DNA from: a delta proteobacterium NaphS2
Lineage (GTDB): Bacteria > Desulfobacterota > DSM-4660 > Desulfatiglandales > Desulfatiglandaceae
Assembly: GCA_000179315.1 (NCBI GenBank)
Contig: ADZZ01000375.1
Span: forward strand, 1 to 54,200
Direction of reading: 5' to 3'
DNA length: 54,200 bases
The notes beneath the pieces are model-generated. The model was not told where the DNA came from and did not search any database. It was given only the letters and a program-made list of their open reading frames with translations. Both the position numbers and the translations under genes were made by a program. How positions within the stretch are numbered: position 1 is the stretch's first letter; each line of letters starts with the position of its first letter. This document shows, piece by piece, positions 1 through 8,195 of the stretch.

Positions 1-313
1 AAACTCAATTGCTGCGGTGCACCCTTCTGGGATCCAATGACGGTGTTTCAATGGCGTTAACCCGAAAAAACTGGACAGCGGGCGTGAATCGGGGGCAGAT
101 TTTCTGTGTACCGCCTGCCCCTACTGCCAGCTTCAATTTGACCAGGTGCAACACATGATGGCGCGCGAAGGGAAAAACGGCGACGCCCTCCCCTCCATCC
201 TATACGCCCAATTACTGGGTTTGTGCATGGGTGTTGATGAAAAGGCTCTGGGTCTTAAAGAAAACCAGGTGGCGATGGATAACATCACCTCTTTTTTTAT
301 AACGCAGGAGTAG
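1..313 (+). pseudogene. hdrB: HdrB-like CCG-domain subunit, 3' end, two frameshifts
   Basis: This is the C-terminal part of a heterodisulfide-reductase B-type subunit, which binds non-cubane iron-sulfur clusters through CCG domains and works with the HdrA that follows 3 bases downstream. Frame 1 shows LNCCGAP (the CCG motif) at 4-24, frame 3 continues with SNDGVSMALTR at about 33-65, and frame 2 gives KKLDSGRESGADFLCTACPY and the rest to the TAG at 311-313. The three pieces read as one normal HdrB end if one C is restored near 25 (CCC) and one A near 65-70 (A6). Both losses are in homopolymers within 50 bases, so a sequencing error is as likely as true decay. The gene starts outside the window. 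Family assignment is firm; the state of the gene is not. Confidence 0.8.
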
Positions 314-316
314 TTT

Positions 317-3300
317 ATGTCGACTGAAAAACTCGGGTCCGTCCTGGTTGTGGGCGGCGGTATTACCGGCATGCAGGCCGCGCTGGACATGGCCAATTCC
401 GGATATTACGTCTACCTGGTGGAAAGGACCAGTTCCATTGGCGGCATGATGTCCCAACTGGACAAGACCTTTCCAACCAATGACTGTGCCATGTGAATTA
501 TCTCACCGAAACTGGTCGAGGTCGGCCGGCACATCAACATCGAGCTTCTCACGCTTTCTGAAGTAACCGCCCTTAAAGGGGAAGCGGGCAATTTTGAGGT
601 GAGCATTCTGCAACACCCACGTTATGTGGATATGGACAAATGTATCGCCTGCGGGGCCTGCGCGGAAAAATGTCCCAAAAAGGTGGATAACGCGTATGAT
701 GCGGGTCTGGGCAAACGAAAGGCCATCTATGTAAAATACGCCCAGGCCGTCCCTTTGAAATATGCCATTGATCCGGAGTACTGTATCAAGCTCACCAAGG
801 GAAAATGCGGTAACTGCGAAAAGATCTGCCCCGCCGACGCCATCAATTATGAGGACAAGGAACGGCATCTCAACCTCAACGTGGGGGCGGTTATCGTCTC
901 CGACGGCAGTGAAACCTATAATCCCGCCGATCACGACACCTACGGCTACGGCAAAAACAAGAACGTGGTGACCAGTCTCGAGTTTGAGCGGATACTGTCC
1001 GCTTCCGGTCCCTACGGCGGCCACATGGTTCGGCCGTCGGACAAAAAGGAACCCAAAAAAATCGCCTGGCTCCAGTGCATCGGCAGCCGTGACGAGCACC
1101 TGGAAGGTCGCGGGTATTGTTCCGGCGTTTGTTGCACCTACGCCGTCAAGGAGGCCATGCTGGCCAAAGAACACGCGGCCGGCGACCTGGACGCGGCCAT
1201 CTTCTACATGGATATCCGTACCAACGGAAAAGATTTTGAGCGGTATTACAACCGGGCCAAGGACGAAGCGGGGGTTCGGTTTATTAAATCCCGGGTAACC
1301 AACATCGTTCCGGATAAAGAAACCGGCATGAACCTGATCCGTTATATTGACGAACAGGGTCTGAAGGTGGAGGAAGCCTTTGACATCGTGGTCCTGTCGG
1401 TGGGACTCGGCGCCACTGCCGAAGGTCGTGCCCTGGCGGAGAAAATGGGGCTTAAACTCAACCATTACAATTTTATTGAGACCACCAGTTTTAAACCCGT
1501 GGAGACGGATACGCCGGGCATTTTCGTTTGCGGCGCCTGCCAGGCGCCTAAAGATATCCCCTCATCGGTGGTGGATTCCAGCGCTGCCGCGGGCGTGGCG
1601 GGCAGTCTCCTTTCGGAAGCCCGCTGGGCCCTGACCAAAAAAGCGGAAATTCCAGAAGAGCGCAACATCAAAGGGGATCCGGTGCGCATCGGTGTTTTCG
1701 TCTGCTGCTGCGGCACCAATATTGCGGGCGTCGTGGATGTTCCCGCCGTGGTGGAGTTTGCCAGGCATCTGCCGGGGGTGGTATTCGCGGAACAGAACAT
1801 GTTCAGCTGTTCTCAGGACACCCAGGACAAAATGAGACAGGTCATTCAGGAGCAGGAGCTTAACCGGGTGGTGGTAGCGGCCTGCACGCCCAAAACCCAT
1901 GAACCCTTGTTTCAGGAAACCCTCACCGGCGCCGGGATCAATAAATACCTGTTTGAGATGGCCAACATTCGAAACCAGTGTTCCTGGGTCCACAAGGATG
2001 AAACCGAATCCGCCACCGACAAAGCCAAAGACCTGGTGCGGATGTCGGTGGCCAAAGCCGGACTTCTGGAGCCGCTGCCCGAACCGGTTTTGCAAATCGA
2101 TCAAAATGCACTGGTCATCGGTGGCGGCGTGGCCGGCATGGTGGCCGCCAAAAACCTGGCCGATCAAGGCTATTTTACCTATCTTGTGGAACGTGACGGA
2201 GCGTTGGGCGGCAACGCCCGATCCCTTCATGAAACCTGGCGAGGTGAAAACATTCAGGAATATCTCAAGGGACTGATTGAGGAAGTGTCGGCGGATGATA
2301 ACGTCGAGGTGTGCCTGGGTGCTGAAATTACGGACGTGGAAGGTTTCGTGGGGAACTTCAAAACCACCATCACACAGGGGCAGGAAAACCAGACCCTTGA
2401 GCATGGCGTTACCATCATGGCCACGGGGGCAACCGAGCACAACCCGCAGGATGCCGCCCTCATGGAATCGTCACGGGTCATGACCGGCCTCCAGTTGCAG
2501 CAGGGATTCAACCGGGGGAACAGCGAGCTCAACGGGCTTGGTTCAGCCGTATTTCTCCAATGCTACGGATCTCGTATTCCGGAAAGGCCTTTCTGTTCCA
2601 AACTGTGCTGCACCCAGTCCATCAAAAGCGCACTGGAACTGAAGAAAAGGAATCCCCGCATGCGCATCTATGTGGTGTACCGGGACATGCGGCCTTACGG
2701 GCTCAGGGAAGATCTTTACCGCGAAGCCAGAACCCGGGGCATCTCTTTTGTGCGTTACAACTTTGAAGAGGATCTTACCATCACGCCTGACGACAAGGCG
2801 GTTGAAATCGGATTTACGGACACGGTTTTCAGAAAAAACGTGACTATCCGCGCCGACCTTCTGGTGCTGGCAAGCGCCGTGGTTCCGGAAAAAGAAAATC
2901 CGCTTTCGCGGTTTTACAAGGTTGCACAGAATGAAGATGGCTTCTTCGCTGAAGCCCACGTCAAGCTGCGTCCCGTGGATTTTGCCACCGACGGCGTTTT
3001 TGTCTGCGGTCTGGCCCACTCTCCCAAACCCATTGACGAAAGCATTGCACAGGCCCAGGCCGCAGCAGCGCGCGCCGTTACACTGCTGTCGGCCGAAAGT
3101 CTCCCCGTAAGCGGAACGGTTGCGGAAGTGAACCCGAACAAATGTAGCAGTTGCACGGTTTGCGTTTCCATCTGTCCTTATTCGGCGCCTCGAATGAATG
3201 AAAAAACCGGCAAGGCGGAGATCGAATCGACCTTGTGCAAGGGTTGCGGCCTTTGCGTGGCGTCGTGCCGGTCAGGCGCCCTTCATCTCAAAGGCTTTGA

Positions 3301-3337
3301 AACTTCACAGATCATGGGAATGATCGACTGTGCATGA
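317..3337 (+). CDS. hdrA: Selenocysteine-containing HdrA-like flavoprotein (Sec60)
   Basis: HdrA proteins are FAD/iron-sulfur electron-transfer subunits of soluble heterodisulfide-reductase-like complexes that can bifurcate electrons. The ATG at 317 opens a Rossmann fold (GGGITG, residues 13-18) and the frame runs through a TGA at 494-496 in the context NDCAM-U-IISPKL, where relatives have Cys or Sec, so residue 60 is read as selenocysteine. Counting through it gives 1006 residues. Ferredoxin-type Cys sets lie at 109/112/115/119 and 156/164/167/171, a CCCG segment near 463, a second Rossmann motif GGGVAG near 601, and two more [4Fe-4S] sets at about 943-990 ([23 protein letters not shown]). 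It is thus a double-length HdrA. A GTG at 599 would give a 912-residue protein lacking the FAD site and should not be used. Start 3 bases after hdrB; no MvhD-like gene follows. Confidence 0.93.
494..525 (+). promoter_or_regulatory. UGA(Sec) codon with candidate bacterial SECIS hairpin
   Basis: The TGA is at 494-496. Just downstream CCGA (506-509) can pair with TCGG (522-525), and CT (512-513) with AG (519-520), closing a GGTCG loop at 514-518. A bacterial SECIS lies inside the coding sequence directly after the UGA and carries a small GGUC-type apical loop that SelB binds; spacing and loop match that plan. The hairpin was paired by eye and not folded by program. No selA, selB or selC gene is in the window. 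Confidence 0.55.
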
Positions 3338-3373
3338 CCTTAACATTGCGGATTTCGGAATGCGGATTTAAGA

Positions 3374-3892
3374 ATGCCGGAAACAATCCGTTATTGCTTC
3401 ACCAGGCCGGATGAAACGTCTCCGGACGTCCTTGATCAGATCTGCGACCTGGTGGCAAAAAGCGGCGGCGTGGGCACTTCCTGGATAAGAGAAAACCTGG
3501 ATAAAGCCTTCCTTATCGGCTACGCCATTCATGAAGACCGCGTGGTCGGCACATCCACCCACAAATACCCCAAAAAAAGATACCTGAAAAAGATCGAAGC
3601 CGAGACCGGCCTCGATCTTTCAGGGTTTTTGGAGCGGGGGTATACGGCGGTGAACCCGGCATTTCGGAACCGGGGCATCGGATTAAGGGTCATTCAAGGC
3701 CTGATCGAAAGATCCAAAGGGAAGAAAATCTATGTCACCATCGACATGAACAATGCCTGGCCTCTTCGAATGACCCAAAGGGTGGGGATGGTGCTTGCTG
3801 GCAAGTTCATTAATGACCGAACCGGCCATGAGCTGGGAGTTTTTACCAATGTTACCCCTCCGTTAAATTCACGAAACGAGATCATGCCATGA
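3374..3892 (+). CDS. GNAT-family N-acetyltransferase
   Basis: A 172-residue protein of the GNAT acyl-CoA-dependent acetyltransferase fold. The acetyl-CoA-binding motif A is visible as GYTAVNPAFRNRGIGLRVIQ, residues about 93-112, with the R-x-x-G-x-G signature in FRNRGIG. The segment after it (ERSKGKKIYVTIDMNNAWPL) fits the following helix and strand, where GNATs place a conserved Asn. The substrate cannot be told from sequence. The gene begins 36 bases after hdrA and its stop overlaps the ATG of the next gene (ATGA at 3889-3892), so the two are translationally coupled. It has no obvious tie to the Hdr system. Confidence 0.7.
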   Translation: MPETIRYCFTRPDETSPDVLDQICDLVAKSGGVGTSWIRENLDKAFLIGYAIHEDRVVGTSTHKYPKKRYLKKIEAETGLDLSGFLERGYTAVNPAFRNRGIGLRVIQGLIERSKGKKIYVTIDMNNAWPLRMTQRVGMVLAGKFINDRTGHELGVFTNVTPPLNSRNEIMP

Positions 3893-4344
3893 AATTATCC
3901 CATCTCTTTACCGGAAAACCCTATGATGAGATCGAGAAGGATGCAGACGCTCTTTTTCAAATGGGCGAATACGGTTCCGCGAAACTTGAATATGAAAGGG
4001 CTTTGCACAAATCAGCAAAGAAAGCACCTGAGGCCCAAGACCAACTGGAGACAAAAATCGCCGAATGCAAAAATGCCCTTGCCCTTGAACATCTGAAGAG
4101 TGCGGAGAACTTAATCGAAGCGGGGCTCCACGAGGAGGCCCAGGATCTTCTGCGGCTTGCCCTGGAACTGGCGCGAGACAAACAACTTGCCATTGAGATT
4201 GAGGAACAACTGAAGCAATTAGAAACGCATCCGATTGTGCATGAAATTTCACGAATATCCGATAATAAGAAAGACCTCAATCCCGTTGCGGCCATTCGAC
4301 ACCCTCCTCTTCTTGGGCAAAATAGCAGAATCTGTTCCAATTAA
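3889..4344 (+). CDS. Small TPR-like helical protein, possibly 3'-truncated
   Basis: A 151-residue hydrophilic, helix-rich protein. Residues 15-40 (DADALFQMGEYGSAKLEYERAL) and 72-100 (LKSAENLIEAGLHEEAQDLLRLAL) have the spacing of tetratricopeptide repeats, which act as protein-protein interaction scaffolds. There is no signal peptide. The last 25-30 residues (from about SDNKKDLNPV) lose the helical pattern and lie over the 3' end of a convergent gene with a good ribosome-binding site, so the original C-terminus may have been lost in a rearrangement near 4260. It starts inside the stop of the acetyltransferase gene. Function unknown. Confidence 0.55.
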   Translation: MKLSHLFTGKPYDEIEKDADALFQMGEYGSAKLEYERALHKSAKKAPEAQDQLETKIAECKNALALEHLKSAENLIEAGLHEEAQDLLRLALELARDKQLAIEIEEQLKQLETHPIVHEISRISDNKKDLNPVAAIRHPPLLGQNSRICSN

Positions 4345-4498
4345 ATTCCTTATGGGAAACGGGACATCGAAGTTTTACCTTGTGATCCGTCACGCCGATC
4401 ACTTCCCAGTCGCCATTTCTTGGGCCGCCGTCAATATGTATCTTTTGACCCACCTCAAAGGGAAAAGGCTTAAAGGTGATAACGCTGGATATTGCCAT
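4277..4498 (-). CDS. Small conserved-looking hypothetical protein
   Basis: A 73-residue protein beginning MAISSVITFKPFPFEVGQKI. The start is well supported: reading the minus strand, AAGGAGG stands seven bases before the ATG at 4498. The composition (VGQKIHIDGGPRNGDWEVIG) suggests a small beta-barrel of SH3 type, but I do not recognise a family. Its last 68 bases overlap the end of the convergent TPR gene. It is cytoplasmic by composition, with no signal or membrane segment. Confidence 0.55.
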   Translation of the reverse strand: MAISSVITFKPFPFEVGQKIHIDGGPRNGDWEVIGVTDHKVKLRCPVSHKEFNWNRFCYFAQEEEGVEWPQRD

Positions 4499-4715
4499 GC
4501 ATAACCCTCCTTGAAATCGCTTCCATCTTTTTACTTCTTCGATAGACGCTTAGACGGAGAATGTAAACTTTTTTCCCGATGTTTCAAAGCCCTCACTTGC
4601 CTTTTTTTCATAAATTTGTGAGGCTGTGTTATACAGAGAACCTATATTCCGTCTTTTTGGCAAGCGCGGATTTCAAAAAAAGTTCTTCCGGTGCTGAAGG
4701 AGAAGGGTACCATTT

Positions 4716-5015
4716 ATGCCACAGAGAATCTTGATCATTGAAGATAACAAGGATCTGGCCCATCTGCTTGAACTGCACCTGCGGGATCTTTCTTATGATG
4801 TCACCCTTTCTTTTGAGGGTCCCAAAGGCCTGGCAGAAGCCGAGTCCGTGGATTATGATCTCATCATCCTCGACCTCATGCTGCCGGGCATGGACGGCCT
4901 TGAGGTTTGCAGGCGTTTGAGAAAGCGACCCGCCTATACCCCCATTCTGATGCTCACCTCAAAGTCTTCCGAAGTGGATCGGGTGCAGGAAAAGCCAACA
5001 AACGGAGCCCCCTAA
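4716..5015 (+). pseudogene. OmpR-type response regulator, receiver domain only (truncated)
   Basis: The first 85 residues are a typical receiver domain: acidic pair in IIEDNKDL, phospho-acceptor Asp in LIILDLMLPGMDG (residue about 53) and the conserved Thr/Ser region LMLTSKSS. In intact regulators the Lys-containing strand (KPF) and a DNA-binding winged helix follow. Here the chain leaves the family after SSEVDRV and stops at 5013-5015. Directly after the break, in another frame, the HAMP end of a sensor kinase begins. A deletion has therefore joined an early point in a regulator gene to the middle of its partner kinase gene. It cannot bind DNA as it stands. Confidence 0.75.
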
Positions 5016-5082
5016 TTTTCCTCATGACAAAGAAATTGATACGGCCGATGAAATCGACCTTCTCACCGTCTCCTTCAACCAG

Positions 5083-5835
5083 ATGGCAAAGCGGATTCAG
5101 GCACAGATGGACCAACTGAAAGAATCGGATGACACCCGTCGTGAGATGGTGGCGAACGTATCCCATGATCTGCGTACCCCTTTGGCGACCCTCAGAGGTT
5201 ATGTGGAAACCCTGCTGCTTAAGGAAGATGACCTCAGCACGGAAAAACGACGATATTATCTGGAAATCGCCATAAAACATTGTGAGCGATTGAGCAAACT
5301 GGTGGATGAACTGATGGAGCTTGCCAAACTGGAGAGCCTCGAAACCGAGGTTCAAAAAGAATCCTTTCACCTGGGAGAACTTGCTCACGATGTGATTCAA
5401 AAATTCAGACTGAGGGCCGAGGAAAAAGAGATTACACTCAAAACGGACATTGAAAAGGAAATGCCTTTAACCCATGGGGATATCGGGCTAATCGAAAGGG
5501 TTCTCGAAAACCTGCTGGAAAATGCCATCAACTATACACCGGAAGGGGGAACGGTCGGTCTCTCCATCAAATTTGAAAATCACGAGATTTCAGTAGCGGT
5601 GAGCGATACGGGAACGGGAATACCGGAGTCCGAAATTCCACACATTTTTGAGCGCTTTTACAGGATGAACAGAGACAGGGGACAAGGCGACGGACATCAT
5701 GGGTTGGGTCTGGCCATTGCCAAACGGATACTTGAACTCCATCACCGTTCCATCCATGTGCAAAGTCTTCTTCATAACGGCACAACCCTGTCCTTCAACC
5801 TTCCTGTTTGGAGAAGTGATGACGACAAAAAATGA
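5083..5835 (+). pseudogene. Sensor histidine kinase, cytoplasmic part only (5'-truncated)
   Basis: The reading frame is open from 4951 and carries the end of a HAMP domain (EIDLLTVSFNQMAKRIQ at about 5050-5100), the phospho-accepting His in NVSHDLRTPLATLRGY, and a full HATPase domain with N box (ENLLENAINYTPEGG), G1 box (DTGTGIP) and G2 box (HHGLGLAIAK). The sensor and both membrane segments are missing; the first ATG, at 5083, lies inside the HAMP domain. If translated it would be a soluble kinase core with no input domain. It follows the truncated receiver gene and the pair reads as one deleted phoP/phoR-like operon. Its stop overlaps the next gene. Confidence 0.75.
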
Positions 5836-6131
5836 TTTTCAACCAAGCAAAAAGCTTGCCGCCGTCTGTGGACTGTTCTGTCCCGCTTGTACGCTTTATA
5901 TCGGCACAACGGAAAAGGAGCCGCAACGGTTTACGGCTGTTGCGGAGGCTTACAACACAGCACCTGAAGTATGGGAATGTCAGGGATGCCGATCTGAAAA
6001 ACGCAGCTACTTCTGCTCCCCAGTGCGGAACCATCAACTCCACCTACGATCTCAAATGCCGTTCATGCGGAACAGAACCCGGTTGCGCCTATGTGAAGCG
6101 GCACAAAGATGAGATCCTTTCCTACTGTTAG
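5819..6131 (+). pseudogene. DUF3795-type Cys-rich protein, one frameshift
   Basis: From the ATG at 5819 the product starts MTTKNDFQPSKKLAAVCGLF and carries CGLFCPACTLYIG and ECQGCRSEKRSYFC, the Cys pattern of DUF3795 proteins, which are thought to bind zinc; their role is unknown. After CSPV the frame is lost. A second frame continues with PQCGTINSTYDLKCRSCGTE and ends at 6131. Removing one C from the CCCC run at 6018-6021 joins both parts into a single protein of 103 residues. A sequencing error in the C run is a good alternative to true decay. The gene overlaps the kinase stop by 17 bases. Confidence 0.6.
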
Positions 6132-6167
6132 GAGGGAGCTTTGGGTGAATGCCCTCCTGCTGACATC

Positions 6168-6686
6168 TCATGCAGTCGTCAGTATTGCCTTGATCGGTAG
6201 AAACAGAGGCTTGGGTGGAGGATTTCCACAAATCTCTCCTTCAACGAGGTCTTCTATCATTCGAAATCCAAACCTTGCGTAAAACGCAACAGCTTCTGAT
6301 TTGGCATCCACAACCACCCCTACGCATCCGACCGTTTCTTTTTGTGAAATCGCCAAGTTCAAGCCATGACGAAGCAGGTGCTTCCCAATCCCTCTTCCTT
6401 GATAGCGACGGTCTACCGCCAATCGACCCAGCCGCAAAACAGGCAAAGGATACGGGACTGCCGGGAGTTTTTTATCGGGAAGGGATTCAGCCTCCAAAAC
6501 CCCCATGGCGACCGTTATATATCCAAAAACGCTGATTTCATCGGTGGCAATATAGGTTACGCCGATATGGTGCCGAAACTGGTTCTGCCCCGCATAGCGC
6601 TTGAAAAAATGATCCAGATCTTCCTGCCCGCATTCGAAATCCTCCCGGTTGTCATTCTTTTTCAGCGCTCTTATTCGGTACTCCAT
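6168..6686 (-). CDS. GNAT-family toxin of a DUF1778/GNAT toxin-antitoxin pair
   Basis: A 172-residue acetyltransferase whose opening (DFECGQEDLDHFFKRYA) and motif A (VDRRYQGRGIGKHLLRHGL) match GNAT toxins of the TacT/AtaT/ItaT type, which acetylate aminoacyl-tRNA and stop translation. The C-terminal part, VVVDAKSEAVAFYARFGF, carries the Tyr region used as the catalytic acid in this family. It overlaps the upstream antitoxin gene by 35 bases, the usual arrangement for these pairs. The specific tRNA target cannot be read from the sequence. Confidence 0.85.
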   Translation of the reverse strand: MEYRIRALKKNDNREDFECGQEDLDHFFKRYAGQNQFRHHIGVTYIATDEISVFGYITVAMGVLEAESLPDKKLPAVPYPLPVLRLGRLAVDRRYQGRGIGKHLLRHGLNLAISQKETVGCVGVVVDAKSEAVAFYARFGFRMIEDLVEGEICGNPPPKPLFLPIKAILTTA

Positions 6687-6957
6687 CCATCAACTCCTGC
6701 ATGGCCTTTGTGGGCGAAGGTGGATTTTCAACCCATTCAACGACTTTTTCAAAGGAATCCTGAGACAGCACTAACCGCGGAGGAAGGAAAGCTTCTTCCG
6801 GCAACTCTTCGAGGGCTCGGAAATGGTATAGGAGAGCCTGTTCCAGCACAAAAGCTTTCCGCATCCCACGCATTTTAGACAACCGGTCCAATTTCCCTTT
6901 CGTCCCCTCGCTCACATGGGCCGATATCTGAGGGAGTTTCAATGTGCTCTGTTTCAT
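6652..6957 (-). CDS. Ribbon-helix-helix antitoxin (DUF1778 type)
   Basis: A 101-residue protein starting MKQSTLKLPQISAHVSEGTK. The short N-terminal strand followed by two helices (HVSEGTKGKLDRLSKMRG and following) is the ribbon-helix-helix DNA-binding form, and the tail with VLSQDSFEKVVEWVENPPSP is typical of DUF1778 antitoxins that wrap the GNAT toxin. A longer frame opens at 7035, but a good promoter at 6986-7013 lies inside it, so the start at 6957 (or 6969) is preferred. Autoregulation by the antitoxin-toxin complex is known for the family. Confidence 0.8.
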   Translation of the reverse strand: MKQSTLKLPQISAHVSEGTKGKLDRLSKMRGMRKAFVLEQALLYHFRALEELPEEAFLPPRLVLSQDSFEKVVEWVENPPSPTKAMQELMDGVPNKSAEKE

Positions 6958-6985
6958 GATCATATCCATCCAAGAAAATTGGTAG

Positions 6986-7013
6986 ATTCTATTTTTATCT
7001 ACATTTTTGTAAA
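6986..7013 (-). promoter_or_regulatory. Probable sigma70 promoter of the DUF1778/GNAT pair
   Basis: On the minus strand TTTACA (7013-7008) and TAGAAT (6991-6986) stand 16 bases apart, in an A/T-rich stretch. Transcription would begin near 6979, about 20 bases before the antitoxin ATG at 6957. This decides against the longer upstream start. Confidence 0.5.
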
Positions 7014-7310
7014 TATATATGGTCATCCTATTCATGTCAAGACCATTTCAACAAAATCCAATGGCCGTGCCAAAGGCAGTCGCGCCTCTTTCCAGCAAAC
7101 TTGATATATTTCAGGATACCCATGTCAGAGATCAAGAATAGTTATCCGAACATTCTGGACCAGAACTTTACTCGCCTCCTTCTGGCTTCCACATCCCGTA
7201 TCGCAGGTGGCATGGCAACTCCAAGATCCCGGAAAATCTTGCCGCAAATTCCCTTGCTCTGACTCCTGATGGTAGGCCGCCGACCGTTTTCATAGCCGCA
7301 CCGACAAACG

Positions 7311-8195
7311 TCATATTCCATCGGCTTTTTCCGTTACATCTACCATGACGGACAGGGTGTGTACGCCGCCGCCCATGACCACCCCTTTAACCGGGGTGAC
7401 GTCGCCATAATCCCGTCCCCAGGCGAGAATGATGTGACTCTCACCGGGAATCAGATTGTTGGTGGGGTCCAGATCGACCCAACCGATGTCCGGCACAAAA
7501 AGGGAAAGCCAGGCGTGCGAGGCATCCGCGCCGATGAACTTTTCTTTTCCCGGCGGGGGATAAGTTTTAAGATACCCGCTTACGTATCGTGCCGCCAGCC
7601 CCAGTGACCGGAGACAGCTGATGGCCAGATGGGAGAAATCCTGACACACCCCTTTTCTGGTTTCCAGCACCTGTTCTACGGAAGTTTCCACCGTGGTGGC
7701 CGACTTGTCGTATGTAAATTCCGTGAATATTCTCCCCATGAGGTCCACCGCCCCCATGAGCACCGGCGTTCCCGGCGCGAAAGAAGGACGGGCATAGGCC
7801 AGGGCGTTTTCTCCCACGGTGACCAGGGGACTGGCAAAGGCAAACTGCTTGGCATAAAGGCCCTTCGGCGGCTCACAGGCCGCAATTCGCCGCACCGCCG
7901 TTTCCCATGGAACCGTGCTTTCAGCCGATGGAAGCGTGCGCGGCGTTGTCTCCACAACGCTTTGGGCGGTAATGGTCAGCTCGCTGTGGGAATGCTGAAC
8001 CATGAAAACGGTTGCCCTGTTGCCGAAATAATCGGTTCGGTCGTGCATGTATTGCGGCTCCGGTTCGATGGTCAATCCGCTCTTAAGAACCCGTTGGAAA
8101 AGCGTTTCCCTGGGGTGCAAAAACAGCTCATTTTGTGACAGGGAGGCCGGTTCCGAATACTGATAGGTCGTCTGGTGGCGAATCCTGTATCTCAT
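7311..8195 (-). CDS. Transglutaminase-like protease-fold protein
   Basis: A 294-residue protein with the bacterial transglutaminase N-terminal beta domain (residues 1-80, starting MRYRIRHQTTYQYSEPASLS) followed by a papain-like transglutaminase core. The catalytic triad is visible: Cys184 in KGVCQDFSHL, His227 in DASHAWLSLF and Asp243 in DLDPTN. No signal peptide, so it is cytoplasmic. Proteins like this act as peptidases or as amide-bond exchangers. Its ATG overlaps the stop of the upstream ATP-grasp/alpha-E gene by 4 bases, so they form one operon; in other genomes the same trio recurs and is thought to make or trim a peptide-like tag. Substrate unknown. Confidence 0.85.
   Translation of the reverse strand: MRYRIRHQTTYQYSEPASLSQNELFLHPRETLFQRVLKSGLTIEPEPQYMHDRTDYFGNRATVFMVQHSHSELTITAQSVVETTPRTLPSAESTVPWETAVRRIAACEPPKGLYAKQFAFASPLVTVGENALAYARPSFAPGTPVLMGAVDLMGRIFTEFTYDKSATTVETSVEQVLETRKGVCQDFSHLAISCLRSLGLAARYVSGYLKTYPPPGKEKFIGADASHAWLSLFVPDIGWVDLDPTNNLIPGESHIILAWGRDYGDVTPVKGVVMGGGVHTLSVMVDVTEKADGI

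Noticed and set aside
494-496. TGA in hdrA as a nonsense mutation or frameshift
   Set aside because: The frame is intact on both sides with strong family similarity, the site is one where Cys or Sec stands in HdrA, and a SECIS-like hairpin follows.
503-2440. Long minus-strand frames across hdrA
   Set aside because: They are shadows of a GC-rich coding sequence on the plus strand, with no motifs and no ribosome-binding sites.
599-3337. hdrA starting at the GTG at 599
   Set aside because: This would drop the FAD-binding fold that is clearly encoded from 317 and leave 282 bases of conserved coding sequence unexplained.
7122-7262. 46-codon frame between the TA pair and the transglutaminase gene
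   Set aside because: Only a weak AGGA in front and no recognisable features; not enough to call a gene.
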